Below, one piece after another: positions 7,353 to 15,411 of a stretch of DNA of 16,894 bases. Each line of letters opens with the position of its first letter. Position 1 is the first letter of the stretch. Source of the DNA: Tenericutes bacterium 4572_104 (GTDB lineage Bacteria; Bacillota_I; Bacilli_A; Izemoplasmatales; UBA5603); NCBI GenBank assembly GCA_002084435.1, contig NBLG01000023.1, positions 1-16,894 of the forward strand, in the 5' to 3' direction. A program made the translations under genes and the position numbers. The notes beneath the pieces were generated by a model. The model was given only the letters and a program-made list of their open reading frames with translations. It was not told the DNA's origin and made no database searches.

Positions 7353-7925
7353 CTATTTATTTTCTAATAAAAATGTAGCTTCCATATCAGCTGTTGACAA
7401 AGCAAAAGCTAATGGAAACTTAGAAAAAGCATCACCAACATTTCTATTATTTTCTTCAGAGAATCCCATATGATAACGAATCGCGAAAGCTTCTTCTCTA
7501 GTAAGTTTCATAAAGCCAGAAATTATATATACTGATTTTTCCCCATGCCCATAAGGTAAATCATCTGAAAACTCATAACTTGGAACTTTAATCCACTTAC
7601 CATTTTCATCCTTTTTATTTCTAAAGGTTTTCTTATAAACATTAACCTTACAAATATCATGTAATAAAGCGATAATAGCTATTGTTTCATCGTTTGCATT
7701 TATATTATATACTTCCTTTACTCTTGTCCTAGATAAATAATCCTTTAAACAATGATAAACATTTAAAGAATGCTCTAATAACCCTCCAGGATAAGCCAAA
7801 TGATATCTAGTGGAAGCAGGAGCTTCAAAAAAATCACTATTGCTAGATAATAAATAATCTAATAATTCATTAGCCCCAGGTCGTTTAATGTATTTTTTAT
7901 ATAATTCTACAAATTCTTCTTTCAT
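7353..7925 (-). CDS. HD-domain phosphohydrolase-like protein
   Basis: The 190-aa protein has the HD metal-binding pattern. It shows YHLAYPGGLLEHSLNV (His42, His52), LLHDICK (His89-Asp90), PYGHGEKS (His127), RYHMGF (His152) and STADMEA (Asp180). HD proteins of this kind act as metal-dependent phosphohydrolases or phosphodiesterases on nucleotides or nucleic acids. This one resembles short stand-alone HD proteins of Firmicutes; the substrate is unknown. ATG 7925-7923 is preferred over an in-frame TTG at 7955 because GAAGG lies seven bases before it. It overlaps the stop of the upstream gene as ATGA, showing translational coupling. It is the last gene of the rlmD-unknown-HD unit. Confidence 0.82.
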   Translation of the reverse strand: MKEEFVELYKKYIKRPGANELLDYLLSSNSDFFEAPASTRYHLAYPGGLLEHSLNVYHCLKDYLSRTRVKEVYNINANDETIAIIALLHDICKVNVYKKTFRNKKDENGKWIKVPSYEFSDDLPYGHGEKSVYIISGFMKLTREEAFAIRYHMGFSEENNRNVGDAFSKFPLAFALSTADMEATFLLENK

Positions 7926-8347
7926 GATATAACCTTCCCGTATATAGCTGTACAAGGAACTTCGATATCTTTATTATTTAAAGTAATAGGAATCATTACT
8001 TCAACTACTTCAACAATTTCATATATTATATTATCGCTTAAATCTTTAATCCTTTGACTTGGTTTAAAATGGTTTTCTTTTTTCGTTCCAAAAAATACTA
8101 GAATATCATCCTCATTATATCTTTTTGCATGTCTCGCTAATAGATTATCTATTATTTTAATTCTAACTGGACCGTCTAATAAAACAAACTTATAAGGATT
8201 TTCTTGGTTAAATCTTTTTCTCAATTTTTCTTTACTGAATTGTTTTTCAGTACCAGAAATAACTGTTTGGTATTCTTTTTTAGCTGCATTTATAACTTCA
8301 ATACCTAATCCTTTTAATCTGTCGATTAAATCTTTCTTTTGAATCAT
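7922..8347 (-). CDS. Conserved-looking hypothetical protein, 141 aa
   Basis: I do not recognise this family. The protein is soluble-looking and lysine-rich, with no signal peptide or membrane segment. The N-terminal third is helical and basic (KKDLIDRLKGLGIEVINAAKK, KEKLRKRFNQ). The rest alternates beta-like stretches (YKFVLLDGPVRIKIIDN, DILVFFGTKK, IIYEIVEVVEVMIPITL, VPCTAIYGKVI). It starts at ATG 8347 with AAGGGAAG six bases upstream and is 21 bases after the rlmD-like stop. It ends in TGA overlapping the ATG of the HD-domain gene by four bases, so both are made together. That context hints at an RNA- or nucleotide-related role, which is inference only. Confidence 0.75.
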   Translation of the reverse strand: MIQKKDLIDRLKGLGIEVINAAKKEYQTVISGTEKQFSKEKLRKRFNQENPYKFVLLDGPVRIKIIDNLLARHAKRYNEDDILVFFGTKKENHFKPSQRIKDLSDNIIYEIVEVVEVMIPITLNNKDIEVPCTAIYGKVIS

Positions 8348-8368
8348 AATAATCTTCCCTTCACAAAA

Positions 8369-9727
8369 TTATTTTAAACTCATAATTGTTATGCTTTCAA
8401 CAGAAGCTGTATTTGGAAACATATCAACTGGTTTAATTGATTTAATATTATATAATTTTAATAAATCCTTAAGATTTTTAGCTAATGTGGATGGATTACA
8501 TGAAATATACACAATCTGTTTAGGCTTAATTCTTAAAATAGATTCAATAATAGATCTATCCAAGCCTTTTCTTGGAGGATCCATTATAACTAGATTTGGT
8601 TTTATTCCTAATTTGATAAGTTTGGGCATTTCTTTTTCAACATGCCCTGTTATAAATTTAACATTATCTATTTTATTAATTTTAGCATTCTCATATGCAT
8701 CTTTAATAGATGCTTTAGAATAATCTATTCCATATACCATATGAGATTGTTTAGCTAATATAAGAGAAGTAATGCCTATTCCAGAATACAAATCAAAAAC
8801 AACCGAATTCTTATTTAATTCGATATTATCAATAATATGATCATACATAAGCCCCATTTGAACTGTATTTAATTGATGGAATGCATCTGGAGATACTTTA
8901 ATTTTAAAATCTTTGAAATTACTATTAATCCAAGACTTTCCATTAATCATTTTGATTCTATCAGTAATAACTAAACTAGTTTTTTGATCGTTAATAGTAT
9001 AGGAAACTGATTTAATAATTGATAATTCCTTTATCAAATCATTAGCTACTTCTTTAAGTTTATCTTTATATTCTTTTATCACAAACGTGATTGATGCACT
9101 ATCCGTTTGTTCAAAATACCTAGTGACCAAAAACAACAAAACCCCTTCCTTGTTTTGTTTATCATAAGCTTTAAATTTATATTTACGTAAAATACGCAAT
9201 GCTGTTTTATTAATCAAATTAATTTTATCGTGATGAATAATACATTCATCAACATATACAAAATTATTAGTATTAGGTTTGTAAAATCCAAGTGCCAATC
9301 CAAAATTTGTGTTTTTAAACGGCATTTGTGATCTATTGCGATACTTATATGGATAATTCATTCCTAAAGTTTTATCAATTTTAATTTTATTTAAATCAAT
9401 ATTTGTATATTTCTTTAATGATTGTTTTAAAATACTTTGTTTTATTTTTAACTGTTCAGTGTATTCAATATGTTGCATCTGACAGCCACCACAATCTTTA
9501 TAATATTTACAAAGTGGTTCAACTCTTTTGGTGGATTTTCTAATAAAATCGATGATATTAGCTATAGCGTAATTGTTTGTTACAAAAACAACTTCTGCAT
9601 ATATTTTTTCCTTAGTAATAGCCCCTGGAACAAATACTAAAGTTTTATTATAATATCCTATTCCTTCCCCATTAATTCCTTGTTTGCGTATATCTAATTT
9701 TATTTTATCTCCTACAATAAGACCCAT
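8369..9727 (-). CDS. rlmD: 23S rRNA (uracil-C5)-methyltransferase, RlmD/RlmCD (RumA/TrmA) family
   Basis: The 452-aa SAM-dependent enzyme methylates C5 of a uridine in 23S rRNA. An N-terminal TRAM RNA-binding domain (residues about 4-60) is followed by four [Fe-S] cysteines, Cys73, Cys79 and Cys82 (CKYYKDCGGC) and Cys162 (VDECIIH). The methylase fold carries FDLYSGIGI (SAM loop, 311-319), DPPRKG (383-388), the nucleophile Cys410 in SCNPSTL, and Glu444 in SVESITIM as probable base. Firmicutes often have RlmCD acting on both U747 and U1939, so the exact position is uncertain. ATG 9727-9725 is chosen because AGGTGGTGA precedes it by five bases; the in-frame GTG at 9739 lies within that site. It heads the three-gene unit. 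Confidence 0.93.
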   Translation of the reverse strand: MGLIVGDKIKLDIRKQGINGEGIGYYNKTLVFVPGAITKEKIYAEVVFVTNNYAIANIIDFIRKSTKRVEPLCKYYKDCGGCQMQHIEYTEQLKIKQSILKQSLKKYTNIDLNKIKIDKTLGMNYPYKYRNRSQMPFKNTNFGLALGFYKPNTNNFVYVDECIIHHDKINLINKTALRILRKYKFKAYDKQNKEGVLLFLVTRYFEQTDSASITFVIKEYKDKLKEVANDLIKELSIIKSVSYTINDQKTSLVITDRIKMINGKSWINSNFKDFKIKVSPDAFHQLNTVQMGLMYDHIIDNIELNKNSVVFDLYSGIGITSLILAKQSHMVYGIDYSKASIKDAYENAKINKIDNVKFITGHVEKEMPKLIKLGIKPNLVIMDPPRKGLDRSIIESILRIKPKQIVYISCNPSTLAKNLKDLLKLYNIKSIKPVDMFPNTASVESITIMSLK

Positions 9728-9747
9728 ATAAGTCACCACCTTATTAT

Positions 9748-9756
9748 ATTATAACA
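9748..9756 (-). promoter_or_regulatory. Extended -10 promoter of the rlmD-like operon
   Basis: On the minus strand TGTTATAAT (9756-9748) is an extended -10 (TG, one base, TATAAT) a few bases upstream of the ribosome site. No good -35 is seen, which is tolerable for an extended -10. Confidence 0.5.
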
Positions 9757-9789
9757 GAAATATTTTGAATTTTATATAATATCCAGATT

Positions 9790-9827
9790 AAAAAGACACG
9801 ATAAGTTAATCTTTATCATGCCTTTTT
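9790..9827 (-). terminator. Intrinsic terminator of the EpsC/CapD-like gene
   Basis: Arms of 15 bases (9827-9813 and 9804-9790 in minus-strand order) pair with two mismatches or wobble pairs. The 3' arm ends in CTTTTT. It starts four bases after the stop of the nucleotide-sugar dehydratase gene. Confidence 0.75.
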
Positions 9828-9831
9828 AACA

Positions 9832-11694
9832 TTATTTTTTAATTGTATAAGAAGTTATATATTCTTGAACTAATTGCTTTACTTCTAAATTAGATAATTC
9901 TTCAAATTTGTTGGCTATATCTAATATTTCATGATCAATAGCGACTTCCTCTAATTCTTCCTCAATATAGATTTTTTCATTATCCGTTTTTATATTTCCA
10001 TTATTTTTATCTACTAATAATTCCTCATATAATTTTTCTCCAGGTCTTAATCCTGTAACTTCAATCTTAATATCTACATGAGGTCTCATACCAGATAACA
10101 TAATCATTTTTTCTGCTAAATCATAGATTTTTACAGGCTCGCCCATATCCAAAATAAATATTTCTCCACCCTTTGCATAAGCTCCAGATTGTAAAATCAA
10201 ACCAACTGCTTCAGGTATTGTCATAAAGTAACGTATAATTTCCTTATGAGTAACAGTAACTGGCCCTCCATTTTCAATTTGTTTTCTAAACAAAGGTACT
10301 ACTGACCCGTTACTTCCCAAAACATTTCCAAACCTAACCGCAGAATAATTAGTTTTAGACTTACGATTGATACTTTGAACTATTAATTCAGCGAATCTTT
10401 TAGTAGCCCCCATAATATTAGTTGGTCTTACAGCTTTATCTGAAGATACTAAAACAACTTTTTCTACATGATATATATCTGATAACTTACAAACATTAAA
10501 TGTTCCAATAATATTCGTTCTTACGGCTTCTTTTGATGAATCTTCCATTAGAGGTACATGTTTATATGCCGCTGCGTGAAATACAATATTAGGCTTAAAT
10601 AAATTGAATATTTCATCTACGCGTTTATAGTTATATACAGAACCTATTAAAATCTTAAAATTAACCTTCTTAATTTTATTATTTTTCATCAAATGATTTA
10701 ACTCGGATTGCAAGTCATATATACTATTTTCATAAATATCAAATAATAATAATTCTTCTGGATTATATTTAACAATTTGACGAACTAATTCGGAACCGAT
10801 TGATCCACCAGCACCTGTAATTAGAATTCTCTTTTTAGATACAAAATCCTTAATTCCTTTTGAATCAAGCTTAACAACATCTCTAGATAATAAATCTTCA
10901 ACATTAACTTCTTGAAGTTTTTCAGGATCGTTTTTCTGAAGCCTTTTAAACTTAGGTAATCTTTTAATTGTGACCGGTCTTTGTGCAACTATTTTAATTA
11001 TTTCTTGAAAACGACTTTTTTCGATATTCGCAATACAAATAATAACTTCTTCTATATTATAATTATCAATAATATGTGGGATTTCTTTTATAGGTCCAAG
11101 AATAGGGAATCCAGACATGATATGACTAATTTTAGTCTCATCATCATCAACATAAGCTATTGGATTATTTAATAATGAAGGATTATTTCTGATTTCATCT
11201 AAAACCAATTTACCTCCAGCACCAGCTCCAATTAACAAGGTTCTTTTACCAGATAAATATGTTTTATTAACAGAAAAATAAGATAAAATGCGCTTTAATA
11301 TTCTTGGAATTACCATGATAAACACTTCAAATACTGTAGTAAATAATAAATATATTTCTGGAATAAATATAAAATTAGGAATTGCAATAGTAATCGCTGC
11401 AATCAATACATTTGATAATGAAACCATTATTGCAATCTTGAAAACTTCATCAAAACCGGCATTATCCATTATCAAACGATATATTTTACTAATAATATAA
11501 ATTATAATTTTGAAAACAGTAATTATAGGGACTAACATTAACGCTGTTCTATGATTAAATGCACTTGCACCAGATAAAGTTAAGGTAGCTATAGCCAATC
11601 CATATGTTAACCATATAGCAAATACATCATATAAAATCATCTGCCAAGCTTTCATACCTTTATGTTTTCTCAAATACAAGTTTGTGTTGAACAT
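9832..11694 (-). CDS. Membrane nucleotide-sugar 4,6-dehydratase/epimerase (EpsC/CapD/PglF family)
   Basis: The 620-aa protein has four N-terminal membrane helices (about 20-42, 48-71, 84-107, 113-133). A first Rossmann-like domain follows with GAGAGG (156-161), then an extended SDR domain with TGAGGSIG (293-300), HAAAYKHVPLME (373-384) and SSDKAVRPTNIMGATKR (417-433). This variant SDR site, with Met replacing the usual Tyr, is the mark of UDP-GlcNAc 4,6-dehydratases such as PglF, WbpM and CapD/EpsC. They make UDP-4-keto-6-deoxy sugars for capsule, EPS or glycan modification. ATG 11694 is preferred because AAAGGGTGA is five bases upstream; a longer frame to 11760 has no such support. It has its own promoter and follows the two-component genes. 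Confidence 0.93.
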   Translation of the reverse strand: MFNTNLYLRKHKGMKAWQMILYDVFAIWLTYGLAIATLTLSGASAFNHRTALMLVPIITVFKIIIYIISKIYRLIMDNAGFDEVFKIAIMVSLSNVLIAAITIAIPNFIFIPEIYLLFTTVFEVFIMVIPRILKRILSYFSVNKTYLSGKRTLLIGAGAGGKLVLDEIRNNPSLLNNPIAYVDDDETKISHIMSGFPILGPIKEIPHIIDNYNIEEVIICIANIEKSRFQEIIKIVAQRPVTIKRLPKFKRLQKNDPEKLQEVNVEDLLSRDVVKLDSKGIKDFVSKKRILITGAGGSIGSELVRQIVKYNPEELLLFDIYENSIYDLQSELNHLMKNNKIKKVNFKILIGSVYNYKRVDEIFNLFKPNIVFHAAAYKHVPLMEDSSKEAVRTNIIGTFNVCKLSDIYHVEKVVLVSSDKAVRPTNIMGATKRFAELIVQSINRKSKTNYSAVRFGNVLGSNGSVVPLFRKQIENGGPVTVTHKEIIRYFMTIPEAVGLILQSGAYAKGGEIFILDMGEPVKIYDLAEKMIMLSGMRPHVDIKIEVTGLRPGEKLYEELLVDKNNGNIKTDNEKIYIEEELEEVAIDHEILDIANKFEELSNLEVKQLVQEYITSYTIKK

Positions 11695-11722
11695 TAATAT
11701 CACCCTTTCAACGATTAATTCA

Positions 11723-11751
11723 ATTTTAACATATGTACTATGCAAATTCAA
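11723..11751 (-). promoter_or_regulatory. Promoter of the EpsC/CapD-like gene
   Basis: On the minus strand TTGAAT (11751-11746), 17 bases, then TAAAAT (11728-11723) preceded by TGT, an extended -10. Together with the terminator at 11762-11784 it separates this gene from the two-component operon. Confidence 0.65.
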
Positions 11752-11761
11752 TGAAATCAAG

Positions 11762-11784
11762 AAAAAAGGGCATATGCCCTTTAA
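11762..11784 (-). terminator. Intrinsic terminator of the two-component operon
   Basis: A perfect palindrome AAAGGGCATATGCCCTTT (11765-11782) is followed on the minus strand by more T (run of six, 11767-11762). It overlaps the TAA stop (11783-11781) of the histidine kinase gene. Confidence 0.85.
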
Positions 11785-13334
11785 TTAGTTATATCAAAGT
11801 AAAATTCAACCCCATCTTCGTGATTAATAACATCATAATTATAACCTAAATTGTCAAGAGTTGTTCGACAAATAGATAATCCTAATCCTTGTCCACCATA
11901 AGCCCTGGTTCGAGCTTTATCTACCTTATAAAAACTATCCCATATATGCTTTAAGTCTCTTTCTGGTATTTTTTCACCAGAATTAAAAACACTAACTCTT
12001 AAAGCTTTATTTTTAGTTGTTTTTGTCCTAATTATTATACTCTTTTTATCATCTACATGATTAATTGCATTATTTATAAAATTAGTTAAAACAGTTTGTA
12101 ATTGTGAATAATCACTATTAACAATTACATCTTGAATTTCAGTTTTAACATTTATATTTTTTTCTTTCATAACAAGACTAAACAGATTAATTGTATCCTC
12201 AATCAATGAGCGTATATTAAATTCTTTAAAGTTTAGTTCTGCATTACCACTTTCAAGTTGAGACAACTGTAAAAGATCCATTACTAATCTATTCATTTTG
12301 TTTGTTTCATCAGTAATTATATTTAAATATTCACTCTTCGTTTCATCATCCAAATCACTAAGTTTAAGCGCTTCAGTGTATCCTAATATTAAAGACAATG
12401 GAGTTTTTAACTCATGAGATGCGTTGGCAATGAATTCTTTTCTCATGTTATCTACTTCGGTTTTATAAAGAATCTCTTTAGCTAATTTATCATTCGTATT
12501 TTGCAGGTCTTTTATATTTTGTTCTAACTGGGAACTCATTCGATTTATGCTATCACCTAAATCTCCAAACTCATCATCCGTATTAATTTCAACTCTATTA
12601 GAAAAGTTTAAATTTGCAATTTCTTCCGCAATTTTATTAATTTGCAACACAGGATTAGTGAACGAATAACTAATAAAATACATTGCTATAAAAGAGACAA
12701 CCATGAAGATAACTCCTACTAAAATCGTAAATGTATTAAATATTCGTATACTATCTGCAATTGATTGAAAAGATATAGATAAAACATAATATATATCATT
12801 ATTGTTTCCTTGATTAGATGATACACAAAGTCCAATCATTTGAGTATCTTCATTACCGTGATTAAACTCAGACTGAATATCCATAAGATAAGCTTTATAA
12901 TTTGAATTATCAGCTAAAGTTACTTCAGTAGCATATGAAGAGTCTGAACCTAAAAGCTGTTGACTGAAATCATAAATAATTTTACTGATTATCCAGTTAG
13001 GAATTCCAAATTGATCACCATATAACCTATCAAAAACATCTGGAACATCATCAAAATTGGTCCAAACATAGTTTGGATCAAATTCGCCTACTTGTTGATA
13101 TATCTGTATATTTATACTATATTCATTTTCAATGCTTTGTAACTGATATTCCATTTTACTGCTATTTAAATCAACATCTTTAACATCACTAAAAGCTTCA
13201 ATTAAAGATGTTTTTCGATTTTTTATATAATAATTCTCCAAAAAAGTATTATTTAATAAAATCAAACCTGCAATAAACGTTAGAATAATAGCATATACAA
13301 GCAAGAAAAGTTTAGATCTAATTGATGATTTCAT
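11781..13334 (-). CDS. Membrane sensor histidine kinase
   Basis: This 517-aa class I kinase has a first membrane helix (about 9-28), an extracytoplasmic sensor region (about 29-200), a second membrane helix (about 202-224), a HAMP domain (about 225-277) and a short coiled coil. HisKA follows with phosphoacceptor His307 in NASHELKTPL, then HATPase_c with N box NFINNAINH (418-426), G1 NSGEKIP (451-457), F box IWDSFYKVDKAR and G2 GQGLGLSI (481-488). It autophosphorylates on His307 and passes phosphate to Asp56 of the upstream-encoded response regulator, whose gene overlaps it by 17 bases. The sensor domain gives no ligand clue. The polysaccharide context suggests envelope sensing, which is inference. 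Confidence 0.94.
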   Translation of the reverse strand: MKSSIRSKLFLLVYAIILTFIAGLILLNNTFLENYYIKNRKTSLIEAFSDVKDVDLNSSKMEYQLQSIENEYSINIQIYQQVGEFDPNYVWTNFDDVPDVFDRLYGDQFGIPNWIISKIIYDFSQQLLGSDSSYATEVTLADNSNYKAYLMDIQSEFNHGNEDTQMIGLCVSSNQGNNNDIYYVLSISFQSIADSIRIFNTFTILVGVIFMVVSFIAMYFISYSFTNPVLQINKIAEEIANLNFSNRVEINTDDEFGDLGDSINRMSSQLEQNIKDLQNTNDKLAKEILYKTEVDNMRKEFIANASHELKTPLSLILGYTEALKLSDLDDETKSEYLNIITDETNKMNRLVMDLLQLSQLESGNAELNFKEFNIRSLIEDTINLFSLVMKEKNINVKTEIQDVIVNSDYSQLQTVLTNFINNAINHVDDKKSIIIRTKTTKNKALRVSVFNSGEKIPERDLKHIWDSFYKVDKARTRAYGGQGLGLSICRTTLDNLGYNYDVINHEDGVEFYFDITN

Positions 13335-13890
13335 TTTCGGAATCTAATCGGTATCCTACGCTTCTTACTGTTGATATATAATAGGAATACTTTCCTAATT
13401 TAGCACGTAATTGTTTAATATGAGTATCTACTGTACGTAAATCACCAAAATAATCATAATTCCATACTGCATTTAATATCTTATCTCTAGATAGCGCAAT
13501 ACCTTTATTATCTATAAAAAACTTAAGTAATTCATACTCTTTTATTAACGCCATTAAAACGCCAGGTGAGAAAGGTTTAGTTACGTAATCATCAGCTCCA
13601 AGTTTAAATCCTTTTAATTGATCATACTCATCGCTTCTAGCTGTTAACATGATAATTGGAGTATTTAAAAAATCTCTTACTCTTTCCAGTACATACCAAC
13701 CATCATATTTAGGCATCATTACATCTAAAATAATCAAATCAACCTTTTGATTTGATTCAAAAATAATATCTAAAGCTTCTTCACCATCTGCGGCTTCAAT
13801 AACCTTATATCCTTCTCTCTTTAAAAAGTCAGATAATAATCTCCTAATTCTAAACTCATCATCAACAACTAAAACATAATTATTTCTCAT
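13318..13890 (-). CDS. OmpR/PhoB-type response regulator with an internal deletion
   Basis: Only 190 aa, compared with about 225-230 for the family. The receiver is complete up to helix 5: Asp10-Asp11-Glu12, phosphoacceptor Asp56 (LDVMMP), Thr83 and Lys105 (TKPFSPGVLMA). At residue 114 it jumps straight into KEYELLKFF, the first helix of the winged-helix DNA-binding domain. The end of receiver helix 5, the linker and the N-terminal beta platform (about 35-40 residues) are absent. The recognition helix (RTVDTHIKQLRAKLG) and wing (RSVGYRLD) remain, and the reading frame is kept. It may be inactive, altered in dimerisation, or mis-assembled. ATG 13890 has a rather distant GAAAGGA. It is the first gene of the two-component operon and probably autoregulates it. 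Confidence 0.85.
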   Translation of the reverse strand: MRNNYVLVVDDEFRIRRLLSDFLKREGYKVIEAADGEEALDIIFESNQKVDLIILDVMMPKYDGWYVLERVRDFLNTPIIMLTARSDEYDQLKGFKLGADDYVTKPFSPGVLMALIKEYELLKFFIDNKGIALSRDKILNAVWNYDYFGDLRTVDTHIKQLRAKLGKYSYYISTVRSVGYRLDSENEIIN

Positions 13891-13911
13891 AATTACATCA
13901 CATTTCCTTTC

Positions 13912-13969
13912 AAAAAAAATTCAATATATTATTTCTATTATAGGGGGGAAAGAATAAATATATTGAATT
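13912..13969 (-). terminator. 13-bp inverted repeat with T-tract, terminator-like, enclosing a promoter
   Basis: Perfect arms AATATATTGAATT (13957-13969) and AATTCAATATATT (13918-13930) flank 26 bases. On the minus strand the second arm is followed by T run 13919-13912, as in an intrinsic terminator for the polysaccharide operon that ends at 14021. The stem has a single G-C pair and the loop is large, so efficiency is doubtful. The arms also flank the -10 at 13937-13942 and may be regulator sites. Confidence 0.5.
13937..13942 (-). promoter_or_regulatory. -10 element of the response regulator/kinase operon
   Basis: A perfect TATAAT on the minus strand (13942-13937) directly follows a CCCCCC run. 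The -35 region falls in the right arm of the inverted repeat and is non-consensus, which fits an activated promoter. An activator such as the response regulator itself could bind the arms; this is inference. Confidence 0.5.
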
Positions 13970-14020
13970 ACTTAAATTATAATTTTATAATATGTGCAAA
14001 TTGTGAGAAAAGAATGAATT

Positions 14021-14713
14021 TTATTCAAATATTGCACTATTATTGAATAATTTATCCGCTACAGTTTGTGTAAATTTCTTTTTTATTATTTCATAACCTT
14101 TTTTTAATCCATTTTTACGAAAATCATGGATATCTGAAGCTACAAAATCAACTAAATTATGTTCAATTAGTTTAAAAACACCTTTTTTAACCTTGTTTCC
14201 ATATTCTCCAAGAATAGCCCCTACATTTATTTGAATTTTAGCTCCCATTTTTTTTATCATAAGATAATCATTTATATCCGTTAAATATTTATAGCGTTCA
14301 GGGTGAGCAATAATAGGAATATATCCAACCGCTGTTAAGTTATTAATAGCTTCAGGCATATCTCCTGTATCTTTTATAAGCGAAAATTCTATTAAAACAT
14401 ATTTAGAATTTCCTAATGGTATAATTCTCTTTTCATTTAAATATTTCAATGTATCTTGAGTATAAAAAATTTCATTTCCTAAATGGAGATTTATATTTAA
14501 ATTTTGTTTTTTTACTTCTTGAATTAAATTATTAAATATCTTTTTATTGTTTTCATATGTAGATATATATCCTCTAAACATAAAATAATGAGGTGTTACA
14601 AAAACATCTGTAACACCCTCGTTGATTTCATATTTAATTAATTCAATAGATTGATTTATGTTAGAAGATCCATCATCAACATATGGCAATATATGTGTAT
14701 GAATGTCTATCAT
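14021..14713 (-). CDS. cpsB: CpsB/YwqE-like PHP-type protein-tyrosine phosphatase
   Basis: The 230-aa manganese-dependent phosphatase of the PHP fold has DIHTHILP (His5, His7), TPHY (His41), GNEIF (Glu80), IIAHPERY (His136) and ASDIHD (Asp193, His195), the full set of metal ligands seen in CpsB/Wzb-unrelated Gram-positive phosphatases. It dephosphorylates the tyrosine cluster of the cognate BY-kinase, encoded directly upstream, and so tunes capsule or EPS chain synthesis. ATG 14713 is five bases after the kinase TGA stop (14721-14719), with GGAGG inside the kinase gene end, so the two are translationally linked. It is the last gene of the wzz-kinase-phosphatase operon. Confidence 0.92.
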   Translation of the reverse strand: MIDIHTHILPYVDDGSSNINQSIELIKYEINEGVTDVFVTPHYFMFRGYISTYENNKKIFNNLIQEVKKQNLNINLHLGNEIFYTQDTLKYLNEKRIIPLGNSKYVLIEFSLIKDTGDMPEAINNLTAVGYIPIIAHPERYKYLTDINDYLMIKKMGAKIQINVGAILGEYGNKVKKGVFKLIEHNLVDFVASDIHDFRKNGLKKGYEIIKKKFTQTVADKLFNNSAIFE

Positions 14714-14718
14714 TCAAA

Positions 14719-15411
14719 TCATTCCTCCGTATCATAATTTGAATAATAATAATATCCGTATAACCCTTGAGCTTTCCTTACATCGATGTTGGCGAGAACA
14801 CCACCTATTATATTGGCTTTGCTTTCTCTTAACTGTTCTAACCCCTGTTTAGCAGCGTCTTTTTTTGTTTGGTTATAAGCAGCTACATAAATAACACCAT
14901 CTACATACTTAGAAACTACTAAAGCATCAGTAACTGATAATACAGGAGGGGTATCTACAACAATATAATCATATTCATCTCTTAATTTGTTGACCATTTC
15001 CATTATTTTTTTTGATTGCAAAACAATATGAGGGTAATTTAATCTATGACCAGTTAATAATAAATCAATTCCTGATGCATCATGAATAATTAGATCATGA
15101 ACATCTTTGTCATTTACTACAAATTCATATAACCCTCCATCATTTGCTTTGTGAAAAGCCCTATGAATTTTAGGCCTTCTTAAATCAAAATCTAAAATGA
15201 TTACTTTTTTACCTTTTTCAGCGTATACAGCAGCTAAATTAATAGCTGTAGTTGTTTTCCCATCTTGAGCAGTAGCTGATGTAGATTGAATTACTTTAAT
15301 TGGATTATCTAAATTAAATACTCTTATATTTAATTCTAATTTTCTATATGATTCAGCTTCAGGTGAATTAGGAAATTCAATTACGGCATTTCTGTATTCA
15401 TAAAATTCCAT
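14719..15411 (-). CDS. cpsD: CpsD/YwqD-like BY-family tyrosine kinase
   Basis: The 230-aa cytoplasmic kinase has a deviant P-loop ATAQDGKTT (46-54; relatives commonly have GEGKS/T), Walker A' IILDFDLRRP (71-80), Walker B YIVVDTPP (149-156) and a C-terminal tyrosine cluster GLYGYYYYSNY (216-226) that is the autophosphorylation site. As in Gram-positive systems it lacks its own membrane part and needs the adjacent Wzz/YveK protein as activator. ATG 15411 follows the TAG stop of that gene with no gap, with GGTGGA upstream. Phosphorylation cycles with the CpsB-like phosphatase control polymer length and export. Confidence 0.93.
   Translation of the reverse strand: MEFYEYRNAVIEFPNSPEAESYRKLELNIRVFNLDNPIKVIQSTSATAQDGKTTTAINLAAVYAEKGKKVIILDFDLRRPKIHRAFHKANDGGLYEFVVNDKDVHDLIIHDASGIDLLLTGHRLNYPHIVLQSKKIMEMVNKLRDEYDYIVVDTPPVLSVTDALVVSKYVDGVIYVAAYNQTKKDAAKQGLEQLRESKANIIGGVLANIDVRKAQGLYGYYYYSNYDTEE

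Noticed and set aside
14719..14721. UGA as a tryptophan codon (mycoplasma code)
   Set aside because: TGA ends the BY-kinase gene here and the 141-aa gene at 7922-7924, each followed closely by the next start codon, and Trp is written TGG where checked.
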